In this document: positions 24,197 through 32,257 of the stretch, in pieces
How the letters are laid out: each line of letters opens with the position of its first letter
How positions within the stretch are numbered: position 1 is the stretch's first letter
Origin: Lachnospiraceae bacterium
Lineage (GTDB): Bacteria > Bacillota > Clostridia > Lachnospirales > Lachnospiraceae
DNA length: 48,365 nt
Reading direction: 5' to 3'
NCBI GenBank assembly: GCA_029054245.1
Contig: JAIDFQ010000035.1
Span: forward strand, 1-48,365
The notes under the pieces: model-generated
Seen by the model: only the letters and a program-made list of their open reading frames with translations
The model's database searches: none
What the model was told of the DNA's origin: nothing
Translations under genes and position numbers: made by a program

Positions 24197-24451
24197 ATGG
24201 AGAGCAAGGGAATCAAACTTGAGAAACTAACGCAGTATGGATCAAAGGAAGCAGTTGTTCAAAATCTGGAAGATGCGGGGTGTACCCTGGAGATTATAGA
24301 ATGTTGCATTGCCTGTATGGAACAGGGAAAAAAGAATGAGCTGCTGAAACGGTTGGAAGAACACAGAACAAGGCTTTTGAACAAGGTGCATGAAGAAGAA
24401 AAACATATAGACTGCTTGGATTATCTGGTTTATCAGATCAGGCGTAGCTAA
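24197..24451 (+). CDS. Small helical protein with CLDYL motif, copy B (84 aa)
   Basis: The ATG at 24197 has GGTGAG six bases upstream; a GTG at 24191 is possible. The protein reads AVVQNLEDAGCTLEIIECCIAC...KKNELLKRLEEHRTRLLNKVHEEEKHIDCLDYLVYQIRRS and aligns without gaps with the protein at 13980. Conserved positions include QNL-DAG, a central Cys, L-(x6)-R-x2-LL and CLDYL. It is first in its operon, before DUF3737, a cyclophilin-like lipoprotein and a ferredoxin-AKR. The function is unknown, but linkage to LysR-controlled redox genes occurs twice in this window. Confidence 0.75.
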   Translation: MESKGIKLEKLTQYGSKEAVVQNLEDAGCTLEIIECCIACMEQGKKNELLKRLEEHRTRLLNKVHEEEKHIDCLDYLVYQIRRS

Positions 24452-24488
24452 AGCAAATTTGAATAATAAAGGATATGGAGGAAGAATT

Positions 24489-25367
24489 ATGCAAGTAATT
24501 GAAAATCAGACTTTCGACATGGAACGCGCTCTTTATGGAAGTAATGGCGTGTTGATAAGAAACTGTTCATTTGACGGACCGGCAGACGGTGAAAGCGCAT
24601 TTAAAGAAGGGCGGGATATTGAGACGGAACATTGCTTTTTTAACCTGCGCTACCCATTTTGGCATGACCACGGACTAAAAATTGCAGATTCAGAAATGAC
24701 CCAAGCCTGTCGGGCAGCGCTATGGTATTCTGACCATGTAGAGATTAAAGATAGCAAGCTGCACGGGATTAAGGCGCTTCGTGAGTGCAGCGATGTCCTA
24801 ATAAGGAACTGTGACATTATCTCGCCGGAATTTGGCTGGTCCGTGAAGGGAATTTGTATGGAAGATACCACAGCCGCCAGTGAGTATTTCATGATGCGTT
24901 CGGAGAATCTGACATTTAGAAATGTGACTTTCAAAGGTAAATACTCGTTCCAGTATATTAAGAATGGGACATTTGAAAACTGCATATTTGATACGAAAGA
25001 TGCCTTTTGGCACGGTGAAAACGTCATAGTAAAAAACAGCGTGATAAGGGGTGAATATCTGGCATGGTACTCAGATGGACTGACTCTGATAGACTGTAAG
25101 ATCATCGGGACACAGCCACTGTGTTATTGCAAAAACTTGAAATTGATTCGCTGTGAAATGATTGATACGGATCTCGCTTTTGAAAAATCAGAAGTGGATG
25201 CTGTTATCACGACGAAGGTCGACAGCATTAAAAATCCATTGTCTGGATGGATTCAGGTGCCGGAAGTGGGGGAACTGATTATGGATGACGAAGAGGCGAA
25301 AGGCGAGGTTCAGATTTGCGGGCAGAAAGAAGGGGATAGGTTCTGCAAAATGTGTAACTGTGCTTAA
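24489..25367 (+). CDS. DUF3737-family beta-helix protein
   Basis: The ATG at 24489 follows GGAGGAAG. This 292-residue protein is made of repeated short strands (VLIRNCSFDG, IETEHCFFNL, VEIKDSKLHGI, VLIRNCDI, LTFRNVTFKG, GTFENCIFD, VIVKNSVIRG, LTLIDCKIIG), a right-handed parallel beta-helix as in pectate-lyase-like proteins. It has no signal peptide. The family is common in Clostridia and lactobacilli, with no proven reaction. It ends with a Cys-rich tail (FCKMCNCA). Second gene of the LysR-B operon. Confidence 0.85.
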   Translation: MQVIENQTFDMERALYGSNGVLIRNCSFDGPADGESAFKEGRDIETEHCFFNLRYPFWHDHGLKIADSEMTQACRAALWYSDHVEIKDSKLHGIKALRECSDVLIRNCDIISPEFGWSVKGICMEDTTAASEYFMMRSENLTFRNVTFKGKYSFQYIKNGTFENCIFDTKDAFWHGENVIVKNSVIRGEYLAWYSDGLTLIDCKIIGTQPLCYCKNLKLIRCEMIDTDLAFEKSEVDAVITTKVDSIKNPLSGWIQVPEVGELIMDDEEAKGEVQICGQKEGDRFCKMCNCA

Positions 25368-25416
25368 TTGGATGCAGAAGATGCACAGTATCGTTCATCA
25401 TGGTAGGAGACAGTGC

Positions 25417-25947
25417 ATGAAAAAGATGATTTGTATAGTATCGCTTTTGGCGGTATTGCTTACGATAATGGCCTGTGGAAACACGCTGGAAGAAAAAAAG
25501 TCGGAGATAGAAACAGGAGCAGCATTGAGCGATGAAGTACAGACAGAGATTCAGCCGACAGAATCTGCACAGGAAAATATAGAAGAGGAGGTAACAGAGA
25601 TGAAAGTTCAAATTGGAAATACTGCTTTTTCTGCAACGTTGGCAGATAATTCTTCCGTAGATGCGTTGAAGGAATTGATGGCAGATGGTCCTCTTATTTT
25701 GAACATGAGTGATTATGCAAATATGGAAAAAAGTGCAGATCTGGGGGTTATACTGCCTCAGAACAATGAGCAGATGAATACACAGGCAGGTGATATGATT
25801 CTGTATCAGGGCAGGACATTTGTAATCTACTATGACACAAATTCATGGAGTCTGACACCCATTGGAAAAATTGACAATGTGGATGCAGAAGAATTGAGAG
25901 AGGTGTTGGGAACTGGCGACGTTACAGTGACCTTGTCTCTTGAATAA
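25417..25947 (+). CDS. Cyclophilin-like domain lipoprotein
   Basis: The ATG at 25417 opens MKKMICIVSLLAVLLTIMAC, a lipoprotein signal with lipobox IMAC. The longer frame from 25285 overlaps DUF3737 and is rejected. After a Glu-rich linker (~25-55) comes a compact beta-barrel: MKVQIGNTAFSATLADNSSVDALKELM, LGVILPQN, AGDMILYQGRTFVIYYDTNSWSLTPIGKI. This is the cyclophilin-like family often found with flavodoxins and AKRs in gut anaerobes. 176 residues. No prolyl-isomerase active-site set is visible. Its stop is 22 bases before the AKR start, so they are one operon. Confidence 0.8.
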   Translation: MKKMICIVSLLAVLLTIMACGNTLEEKKSEIETGAALSDEVQTEIQPTESAQENIEEEVTEMKVQIGNTAFSATLADNSSVDALKELMADGPLILNMSDYANMEKSADLGVILPQNNEQMNTQAGDMILYQGRTFVIYYDTNSWSLTPIGKIDNVDAEELREVLGTGDVTVTLSLE

Positions 25948-25969
25948 GGAAAACAGGAGGAGAGAGCAT

Positions 25970-27103
25970 ATGATTTATAGAAAGTTTCAAGATATTCAAT
26001 TGTCTGGTTTAGGGCTTGGCATGATGCGTCTGCCGGTGCTGGATGGTAATGACGGAGCAGTGGATGAGACTGCAGCAGCAGAACTGATTGACTTTGCTTA
26101 CAAGAGTGGAATTAATTATTTTGATACGGCATGGGGATACCATAATGGTAATTCAGAGCTGGTTGCAGGAAAGTATCTCTCAAGATATCCACGGGAGAGC
26201 TATTACCTTGCCAGCAAATTTCCAGGTTATGACCTTTCTAATATGAGCAAGGTGGAAGAAATTTTTGTTAGACAGCTTGAAAAATGTCAGACACAGTATT
26301 TCGATTTTTATTTGTTTCATAATGTCTATGAAGGGAATATCGATTCATACCTTGACCCCCAATATGGGATTTTGGAGTATCTTTTGAAACAGAAGGCTGA
26401 TGGTCGTATTCGACACCTTGGATTTTCGGCACATGGCAGCGCAGAAGTGATCCGGCGCTTTATGGATGCCTATGGTAAGCATATGGAATTTTGCCAGCTT
26501 CAACTCAACTATATGGATTGGCATTTCCAGAATGCGCAGGAGAAGGCAGCCATTTTGCAGAAAGCCGGCATCCCGGTATGGGTTATGGAGCCCCTGCGAG
26601 GAGGAAAGCTTGCGAAAGCCTCAGAAGAATTGACTGCGGTATTGCATTCTATGCGACCGAAGGAAACGATTCCTGGATGGGCATTCCGATTCCTGCAAAG
26701 CATTCCTGGTGTAACGATGGTGTTATCCGGTATGTCCAATATGGAGCAGTTAAAAGCCAATATTGCTACATATGAGACAGATGAGCCTTTAAATACAGAA
26801 GAATTTAACACGTTGGTGCGGTGTGCGGATGAGGAAACCAGAAAGGGCGGGCTTCCCTGTACGGCTTGCCATTATTGCACCAGCCATTGTCCGAAGGAAC
26901 TTCCGATTCCGGAATTGATTGATTTATACAATGAACATAAGATTACAGGAGGCGGCTTTATCGCCCCCATGGCGGTGGGCAGTATGTCCCAGGAAAAACG
27001 CCCTGCTAACTGTATTGGATGCAGAAGGTGTGAACAAGTCTGCCCGCAGCGGATAAAAATATCTGAAGCGATGAAGGATTTTACTGCTATGATTGGTATG
27101 TAG
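25970..27103 (+). CDS. Aldo/keto reductase with C-terminal ferredoxin domain
   Basis: The ATG at 25970 follows AGGAGGAGAG. The protein has 377 residues. The barrel (1-285) carries Asp52 and Tyr57 in YFDTAWGYHNG, Lys83 in ASKFPG and His117 in YLFHNVY. The C-terminal domain (~295-377) has two cluster motifs, CTACHYCTSHCPKELPIPELI and CIGCRRCEQVCPQRIKISEAM. Such enzymes can draw electrons from or pass them to ferredoxin/flavodoxin instead of, or in addition to, NADPH. Intact model for the fragments at 11000 and 22229. It closes the LysR-B operon. Confidence 0.93.
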   Translation: MIYRKFQDIQLSGLGLGMMRLPVLDGNDGAVDETAAAELIDFAYKSGINYFDTAWGYHNGNSELVAGKYLSRYPRESYYLASKFPGYDLSNMSKVEEIFVRQLEKCQTQYFDFYLFHNVYEGNIDSYLDPQYGILEYLLKQKADGRIRHLGFSAHGSAEVIRRFMDAYGKHMEFCQLQLNYMDWHFQNAQEKAAILQKAGIPVWVMEPLRGGKLAKASEELTAVLHSMRPKETIPGWAFRFLQSIPGVTMVLSGMSNMEQLKANIATYETDEPLNTEEFNTLVRCADEETRKGGLPCTACHYCTSHCPKELPIPELIDLYNEHKITGGGFIAPMAVGSMSQEKRPANCIGCRRCEQVCPQRIKISEAMKDFTAMIGM

Positions 27104-27426
27104 CAGGTGTGAAAAAGAGCATATTAGTGCATTGTGTTATTATCATCAGCTGCTTGCGCCTCGGTACGGTGCTTTACCGAAGCTTCCCCCAGTGGGCGGG
27201 CTTTTTGACACGTCAAAGACTATCGGATTTCCGTAATTTGATACAGAGCTGTCCTTGTCCTCGCACTTCCTTATGTGAAGGGGACAAAGACGGTTCTTTT
27301 TCCTTTCACAGCCATTTTAAGGGACCATTACTGTCATTTTAATATGCTTACTTTAAAAATGAAGATATTTTACAAGACACAGTTCATAATAAGAAGTAAA
27401 ATGTCTGTGACAAGGAGGAAAGTCAC
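27104..27426. other. Intergenic region between the redox island and the AraC gene
   Basis: No gene seen. A GC-rich hairpin with CTTTTT near 27184-27209 may terminate the AKR operon. A longer imperfect hairpin (about 27251-27292, GTCCTTGTCC / GGGGACAAAGAC) followed by a T-rich stretch is a second candidate. The AraC ribosome binding site AAGGAGG is at the right end. Confidence 0.4.
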
Positions 27427-28263
27427 ATGAAAAAAGAGACGAGAACAGTGGTATATGATGAGGAATTAAGGCTTGAAGCATATCGCTTTGAGGGAACTCG
27501 GCAGCCTTTTCCAAACCACTTTCATGAATATTATGTCGTAGGATTTGTGGAAGAAGGCACACGCGAACTTTCCTGCAGGAACAGGGAATATACGATAAAG
27601 AAAGGCAGTATTATACTTTTTAATCCGGGTGATAACCATGCCTGTGCGCAGAGGGATGATGGGACATTTGATTACCGGGGATTCAATATTTCAAAGGAAA
27701 TCATGTTTGATCTTGCAGAGGAAGTGACCGGAAGGCGGGAACTTCCAGGTTTTTCAAAGAATGTCATTTATGATGAAGAAGCTGCATGTTACCTGCGCTT
27801 ACTGCATGAGATGGTCATGAAAGGGACCGGCGATTTGGGAAAGGAGGAAACGCTGTTGTTCTTGATTTCGCTGCTCATACAGAATTATGGACAGCCCTTT
27901 GAAAGCTGTATCCCGGAGTGCAGGAAGGAGATTGAGAAGGCTTGCGAATACATGGAACAGCATTTTACAGAGCGTATCTATCTGGAGCAGATATGCCGTC
28001 ATGCGGGACTCAGTAAGTCTACACTGCTTCGTGCCTTTACGAAGTCAAAAGGTGTCACGCCATACCGCTACCTTGAGACAATTCGTATCAATGAAGCAAA
28101 AAAGCTGTTGTCAGAGGGAACGCCGCCTGTGGAAGCAGCTATAAGGACGGGATTTTCAGACCAGAGCCATTTTACTAATTATTTCAATCAGTTCATAGGG
28201 CTTGCGCCAGGTATTTATCGTGATATATTTTCTGAGAGGGATGGTGGAGCGCATGGAGAATAA
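27427..28263 (+). CDS. AraC-family transcriptional regulator
   Basis: A 278-residue protein. The N-terminal cupin (RQPFPNHFHEYYVVGFVEEGTRELSCRNREY, KKGSIILFNPGDNHACAQRD) binds the effector, and the C-terminal double HTH (~175-270) has YLEQICRHAGLSKSTLLRAFTKSKGVTPYRYLE and AAIRTGFSDQSHFTNYFNQFIGLAPGIYRD. Eleven bases overlap with the following EamA transporter gene, so it probably senses a compound that this transporter exports. Intact. Confidence 0.9.
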   Translation: MKKETRTVVYDEELRLEAYRFEGTRQPFPNHFHEYYVVGFVEEGTRELSCRNREYTIKKGSIILFNPGDNHACAQRDDGTFDYRGFNISKEIMFDLAEEVTGRRELPGFSKNVIYDEEAACYLRLLHEMVMKGTGDLGKEETLLFLISLLIQNYGQPFESCIPECRKEIEKACEYMEQHFTERIYLEQICRHAGLSKSTLLRAFTKSKGVTPYRYLETIRINEAKKLLSEGTPPVEAAIRTGFSDQSHFTNYFNQFIGLAPGIYRDIFSERDGGAHGE

Positions 28264-29152
28264 AAAAACAGCAGGGCATCTGGCAGCGCTGTTCACGATT
28301 ATCGTATGGGGGACGACATTCATATCTACCAAAGTCCTGCTTGTAGATTTCAGACCCGTGGAAATCCTGTTTTTCCGTTTTGTTATGGGATTTGCGGCGT
28401 TGTTTCTTGTCTGTCCCCATCGGCTGAAAGTCGTGAGCCGCAGACAGGAGGCGACTTTCGCACTGGCAGGACTGTGCGGGATATGTCTGTACTACCTGTT
28501 GGAGAATATCGCTCTTACATATACAATGGCTTCCAATGTGGGTGTCATCATATCGGTTGCACCGTTTTTTACGGCAATATTGTCGCGTTTATTTCTGAAG
28601 GCAGAAGGGAAACTGCGGGCAAACTTTTTCATTGGCTTTGTGGTGGCAATGACGGGGGTTGTACTGATTAGCTTTAACGGTTCTAAACTGGAATTAAATC
28701 CGATGGGTGATGTACTTGCAGTCCTTGCGGCGTTTGTATGGGCATGCTATTCCATACTGACGAGGAAGATCAGCAGCTTTGGCTATCCGGTCATTCTTAC
28801 CACACGCAGGACGTTTTTTTACGGTATCCTTTTTATGATTCCGGCGTTATTCCTTTTTGATTTTGAAATAGGGGTGGATCGGTTTGCGAATATAACGCAT
28901 CTGCTTAACATCCTGTATCTGGGATTGGGGGCTTCCGCAATCTGTTTCGTTACATGGAATCTTGCGGTAAAGATACTTGGGGCGGTTAAGACAAGCATTT
29001 ATATCTATATGGTTCCTGTTATTACGGTTGTGACATCTGTATTGGTATTGAAGGAGCCGATAACATGGGGCTCGGCAGTGGGGACAGTTCTGGCAGTGGC
29101 AGGGCTTTTCCTCTCTGAATATAACGGAAAGGGGAGTGGGAAGAATGAATGA
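28253..29152 (+). CDS. EamA/DMT-family transporter
   Basis: A 299-residue membrane protein with ten predicted segments in two EamA repeats (HLAALFTIIVWGTTFISTKVLL at the start; FVWACYSILTRK marks the second). The LENIALTYTMASNVGVIISVAPF and TWNLAVKILGAVKTSIYIYMVPVI segments are family hallmarks. The ATG at 28253 is taken as start (GGTGGAG upstream); an ATG at 28241 is an alternative. The start overlaps the AraC gene. Substrate unknown; the family exports amino acids and other metabolites. Confidence 0.9.
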   Translation: MENKKTAGHLAALFTIIVWGTTFISTKVLLVDFRPVEILFFRFVMGFAALFLVCPHRLKVVSRRQEATFALAGLCGICLYYLLENIALTYTMASNVGVIISVAPFFTAILSRLFLKAEGKLRANFFIGFVVAMTGVVLISFNGSKLELNPMGDVLAVLAAFVWACYSILTRKISSFGYPVILTTRRTFFYGILFMIPALFLFDFEIGVDRFANITHLLNILYLGLGASAICFVTWNLAVKILGAVKTSIYIYMVPVITVVTSVLVLKEPITWGSAVGTVLAVAGLFLSEYNGKGSGKNE

Positions 29153-29271
29153 ACATTTTTATATCGATGAAAGATGCTACAGAAGCGGAATTAAATTATT
29201 TAGGAATTGCCATCTGCGGTGTAAAAAAGAAGGTCAATAAATTAACCGGAAACATGGCACTGCTGAGGTAA
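29149..29271 (+). CDS. Possible small coupled ORF (40 aa)
   Basis: An ATG overlaps the EamA stop (ATGA) and opens MNIFISMKDATEAELNYLGI followed by AICGVKKKVNKLTGNMALLR. There is no independent ribosome binding site and no recognised family. It could be a translationally coupled peptide or chance. Confidence 0.25.
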   Translation: MNIFISMKDATEAELNYLGIAICGVKKKVNKLTGNMALLR

Positions 29272-29289
29272 AAAATATGGCAATATATC

Positions 29290-29339
29290 TTGATTTTTAG
29301 AATAATGTTCAGTTATAATGAGCTTGAACGATGTTCAAG
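29290..29339 (+). promoter_or_regulatory. tetR promoter with operator
   Basis: TTGATT (29290-29295), an 18-base spacer and TATAAT (29314-29319) are followed at once by CTTGAACGATGTTCAAG (29323-29339), a palindrome with perfect 6-bp arms. The position just after the -10 fits autorepression by the TetR protein at 29349. Confidence 0.7.
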
Positions 29340-29348
29340 GAGGAACGT

Positions 29349-29921
29349 ATGGACAACAAAGAAGTCATCATTCAGGCAACAATAGCGCTGATTCATGAAA
29401 AAGGCGAAAAAATGAATGAGATTACGGTGCGGGATATTTGTAAAAGGGCAAATGTAGGATTAGGACTTGTCAATTATCATTTTGGGAACAAAGAAAAATT
29501 AATAGAGCTTTGTGTGGAACGAATGGTTAACGGTATTGTTGATCATTTCCATTCCATCCGGGAGAAGACGGAAGGGCTTTCTCCTTTTGAAAAGCTGGAA
29601 TATCTTGGGAATATGACATTGACATTTCTATTTGAACATTATGCGGTATCGAAAACTTCAATTCTTACAGATATGAATATGCCCAAAGAAGATGATAATA
29701 CACACAGAACGTTCCGCGCCTACCTGCCGCTTGTAGCAGCCTGTCGGCAAGATTGGGATGAGATGATGGTTGAACGAAAAACGTTCTGCCTGATCGCAGC
29801 TATGCAGCAAGCATTTTTGCGTTATAAAGTGATTTTTCAGACGCAGGGAATTGATTTGATGAATCCGGAAGAGCGAAAAATATTCCATACGCAAATTTTG
29901 CATGATATTTTAGAAGTATAG
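29349..29921 (+). CDS. TetR/AcrR-family transcriptional regulator
   Basis: The ATG at 29349 has AAGGAGG at an ideal distance; the frame from 29331 would include the operator. The 190-residue protein has the TetR HTH at ~22-48 (ITVRDICKRANVGLGLVNYHFGNKEKLIELC) and a helical ligand domain. No target operon follows in the same direction, so besides itself its target is unclear. The EamA gene upstream is a possibility. Confidence 0.87.
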   Translation: MDNKEVIIQATIALIHEKGEKMNEITVRDICKRANVGLGLVNYHFGNKEKLIELCVERMVNGIVDHFHSIREKTEGLSPFEKLEYLGNMTLTFLFEHYAVSKTSILTDMNMPKEDDNTHRTFRAYLPLVAACRQDWDEMMVERKTFCLIAAMQQAFLRYKVIFQTQGIDLMNPEERKIFHTQILHDILEV

Positions 29922-30102
29922 TTTGTGAAGATTATAGTGATACTTGTTTAAAATGTGGTCAAGAGTATAGATACTGTGAATGTATAAAACACATTTGCAA
30001 AGATGTGTCTGATAAGGTTACAAAAGCAGATTATTTGGGGATGGTATGGACCAAACGGAGTTCTTATTTCCCTTTAGGGAATTTGCAAGAGAGGGTGAAA
30101 TA

Positions 30103-30446
30103 ATGCAGGTTAATTTGACTAATGGTTCATTACAACAAAGGTTTTTTTCTGGAACAGGCAGTATAGGCGGTATCCATCTGCCTGATTTTAACGATAAATA
30201 TGTATTTTCCAAAAAGAAAAGCGGCATCAGTGATGAAGAATACAGGAAGCAGATTGTAGAGCAAGCCTATAAGGATTTTTCAAAAGGACTATTCCAGAAT
30301 AAATCCGCAGAATAGTTTTAATGCCAAAGCATAGCGGAAAATAAAGTCCATCCGTATATTAGCAACAAGGCACAGGCATCTTCGTCGGATTATTATGATT
30401 CCAGTGTCGAAGGAATAGAGGCAATATACGAGGGCGGAAAGTGGTA
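30103..30446 (+). pseudogene. Unknown protein, broken by deletion or frameshift
   Basis: An ATG at 30103 after GAGAGGGTG begins MQVNLTNGSLQQRFFSGTGS and IGGIHLPDFNDKYVFSKKKS, then a charged helix to a stop at 30313-30315. In another frame from about 30337 the sequence continues ENKVHPYISNKAQASSSDYY and DSSVEGIEAIYEGGKW to a stop at 30446. Both read like parts of one protein of unknown function. Upstream (29940-30040) an in-frame CLKCGQEYRYCEC stretch may be a further remnant. Confidence 0.45.
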
Positions 30447-30492
30447 ATGGTGGATGAAAAGAAGGGAATACCGAAGGATAGAAGGAAATACT

Positions 30493-31065
30493 ATGGGCAG
30501 ATTTGCAGTAATTGATACGGAGACCAACTGGAATGATGAGGTAATGTCGATAGGCGTAGTAGTCGCTGATTCAGAGACTAAGCAAAAAGTAGATTCGATA
30601 TATTACATCATCGACCCGGAATATAGAGTGGGAGGAATGTATTCTGGTGAATTACGGCTTGATGAAAAAACTGCCCGGATCATCAACAGAAAACAGGCAC
30701 TTAAGGAGATGAAAGAGTGGCTGGATACCTATGGTGTGAAGAAACTTTTTGCATATAATGCGTCTTTTGATATGAATCATTTACCAGAATATTCAGACTA
30801 TGAATGGTATGATATCATGCGTCTGGCTGCATATCGCCAATATAATTCGTCTATACCGGCTTCTGCGGATTGCTTTAGGACAGGAAGATTGAAGCGCGGA
30901 TATAGTGTTGAAGATGTACTGAAAATGCTTAGAAAAAACAAACGGTACAGTGAAATACATAATGCTGTTTTAGACGCGCAGGATGAATTGGAAATTATGC
31001 AGTTGCTGGGACATGGGATAGGAGAATATGATATTGCACTTATTTCGGATAAAAATCTTTTCTGA
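30493..31065 (+). CDS. DnaQ-like 3'-5' exonuclease domain protein
   Basis: The ATG at 30493 (AAGGA upstream) gives 190 residues. FAVIDTETNWNDEVMSIGVV has the first acidic pair (Asp8, Glu10), FAYNASFDMNHL the second Asp, and EIHNAVLDAQDELEIM the His and last Asp of the DEDDh exonuclease site. This fold trims single-stranded DNA or RNA ends. It has no additional domain, so the role (repair, RNA turnover or phage-related) is open. A hypothetical gene follows 21 bases later. Confidence 0.8.
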   Translation: MGRFAVIDTETNWNDEVMSIGVVVADSETKQKVDSIYYIIDPEYRVGGMYSGELRLDEKTARIINRKQALKEMKEWLDTYGVKKLFAYNASFDMNHLPEYSDYEWYDIMRLAAYRQYNSSIPASADCFRTGRLKRGYSVEDVLKMLRKNKRYSEIHNAVLDAQDELEIMQLLGHGIGEYDIALISDKNLF

Positions 31066-31086
31066 AAGAACATGAGAGGGAAGATA

Positions 31087-31590
31087 ATGAAGAGAGAAGC
31101 AAAGCAGGTAGCATACGAGAACTACAATGTCAGGATGAAAAGACATGCACAGCTGTGCCTTATAGACAGTGTAGAGATATATAATAATCCTTATATGGGA
31201 TACAGGTATAATGTCCGTATTTATAGAAATGGCGTCATCCAATATAAGAATAATACGGATTGTTTAAATGGTGCAGTGCTTTATATAAAGCCTGAAGATG
31301 CTCAATATATTATTGATCCGATTATGTCGGAGATATTCTGCTATGATGCTGATGAGCATGGAACGGCAATGATGGATGGATATTATTGGAAACTGACATT
31401 CTATAAGAATTCAGAAACTATCGATGAAATTGAAGGATGGCCAAATGAAAATCGGTGGCGTTATGGGGAAGTGAAGGGGATCATAGAATTTGCGGAACGG
31501 TATATTCCCAAGGATTTAGGTTCAGCCCGGATGAATTTTTATAAAGAAGATGATGAATCGGACGCCAACGTTATCAGAGAGTATCATTAA
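31087..31590 (+). CDS. Hypothetical protein (167 aa)
   Basis: The ATG at 31087 has GAGGGAAG upstream. The protein is aromatic-rich, soluble and mixed alpha/beta (YMGYRYNVRIYRNGVIQYKN, YYWKLTFYKNSETIDEIEGW, EVKGIIEFAERYIPKDLG). I do not recognise the family. It appears co-transcribed with the exonuclease. Confidence 0.6.
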   Translation: MKREAKQVAYENYNVRMKRHAQLCLIDSVEIYNNPYMGYRYNVRIYRNGVIQYKNNTDCLNGAVLYIKPEDAQYIIDPIMSEIFCYDADEHGTAMMDGYYWKLTFYKNSETIDEIEGWPNENRWRYGEVKGIIEFAERYIPKDLGSARMNFYKEDDESDANVIREYH

Positions 31591-31993
31591 ACAGATTTTT
31601 TATTTGGTGATGCTGAAAGAAAACGGGGTAACACTGACAAATGGGGATGAGCTGTTGATTTCTAAATACAAGTATGAGAATTATGTAAAATCATACCTGC
31701 AGATTTGATTACATCCTCTGTCATTTCATAGTTTTTGGTTTGGATGGGAATCAAATGGATTCCTAACAGCTTTGTCGCCGTCTTGATACCGGGGTATGTC
31801 AGCGGACTGTTAAAAGCCATCGTGTAAGCAGACATTATGAACCTTTTTGCTGCTCTTGGCTTGTTTATACTAAAGAAAGCAGCCTGTCCATAAAATCGCA
31901 GTGGGTAAACGAAAAAGAATGGAACGGGGACATCGATATTATTTCATCTGTTTCATTCACTGATTTTAAAATGGCAATTTTGTGAAATTAGTA
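31591..31993. other. Gene-poor stretch before the Feo locus
   Basis: Apart from the minus-strand aminotransferase remnant, no gene or repeat was recognised. Possible decayed sequence. Confidence 0.4.
31690..31836 (-). pseudogene. PLP-dependent aminotransferase, internal remnant
   Basis: On the minus strand, MSAYTMAFNSPLTYPGIKTA is followed by TKLLGIHLIPIQTKNYEMTE and DVIKSAGMIL. This resembles the segment of MocR/class I aminotransferases between the cofactor loop and the large domain (P-TYPGIKTA-KLLGIHLIPI). Both ends are absent. Confidence 0.45.
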
Positions 31994-32051
31994 TTGACAG
32001 GATTATTGTTCATATGATACTCTTTACAAGTTAGATGTAACTAACTTGTAA
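31994..32051 (+). promoter_or_regulatory. Feo locus promoter 1 with DtxR-type box A
   Basis: TTGACA (31994-31999) with GATACT (32016-32021) 16 bases on, followed directly by a 28-base palindrome (32024-32051) with perfect 11-bp arms TTACAAGTTAG/CTAACTTGTAA. The core GTTAG-ATGTAA-CTAAC matches five further boxes downstream. The position at the transcription start is that of a metal-dependent repressor site. Confidence 0.8.
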
Positions 32052-32083
32052 TAAAAGGGTATATAATGCCAAAAAGCATTTCT

Positions 32084-32120
32084 CTTTGCTTTATAGGAAA
32101 ATGCATCCTATAAAGCAAAG
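32084..32120 (+). promoter_or_regulatory. Strong hairpin in the Feo leader
   Basis: CTTTGCTTTATAGGA (32084-32098) and TCCTATAAAGCAAAG (32106-32120) form a perfect 15-bp stem with a 7-base loop, 33 bases after box A. No T-run follows directly. It may stabilise or attenuate the transcript. Confidence 0.6.
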
Positions 32121-32223
32121 CCCTCTGGGGGGCGGCACACTTCGCACATGAGAAAAATGACTGCTGTCACATCCGCGTTCCGTAGCAAGTGTGTGTTAAT
32201 CGCGCATTTTTTTTATCTTGCAA

Positions 32224-32239
32224 GTTAGCAAAAACTAAC
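32224..32239. promoter_or_regulatory. DtxR-type box B
   Basis: GTTAG-CAAAAA-CTAAC, perfect 5-bp arms with a 6-base gap, four bases before the ribosome binding site of the DUF3793 gene. Confidence 0.75.
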
Positions 32240-32257
32240 CAGAAAGGAAGATCATGG

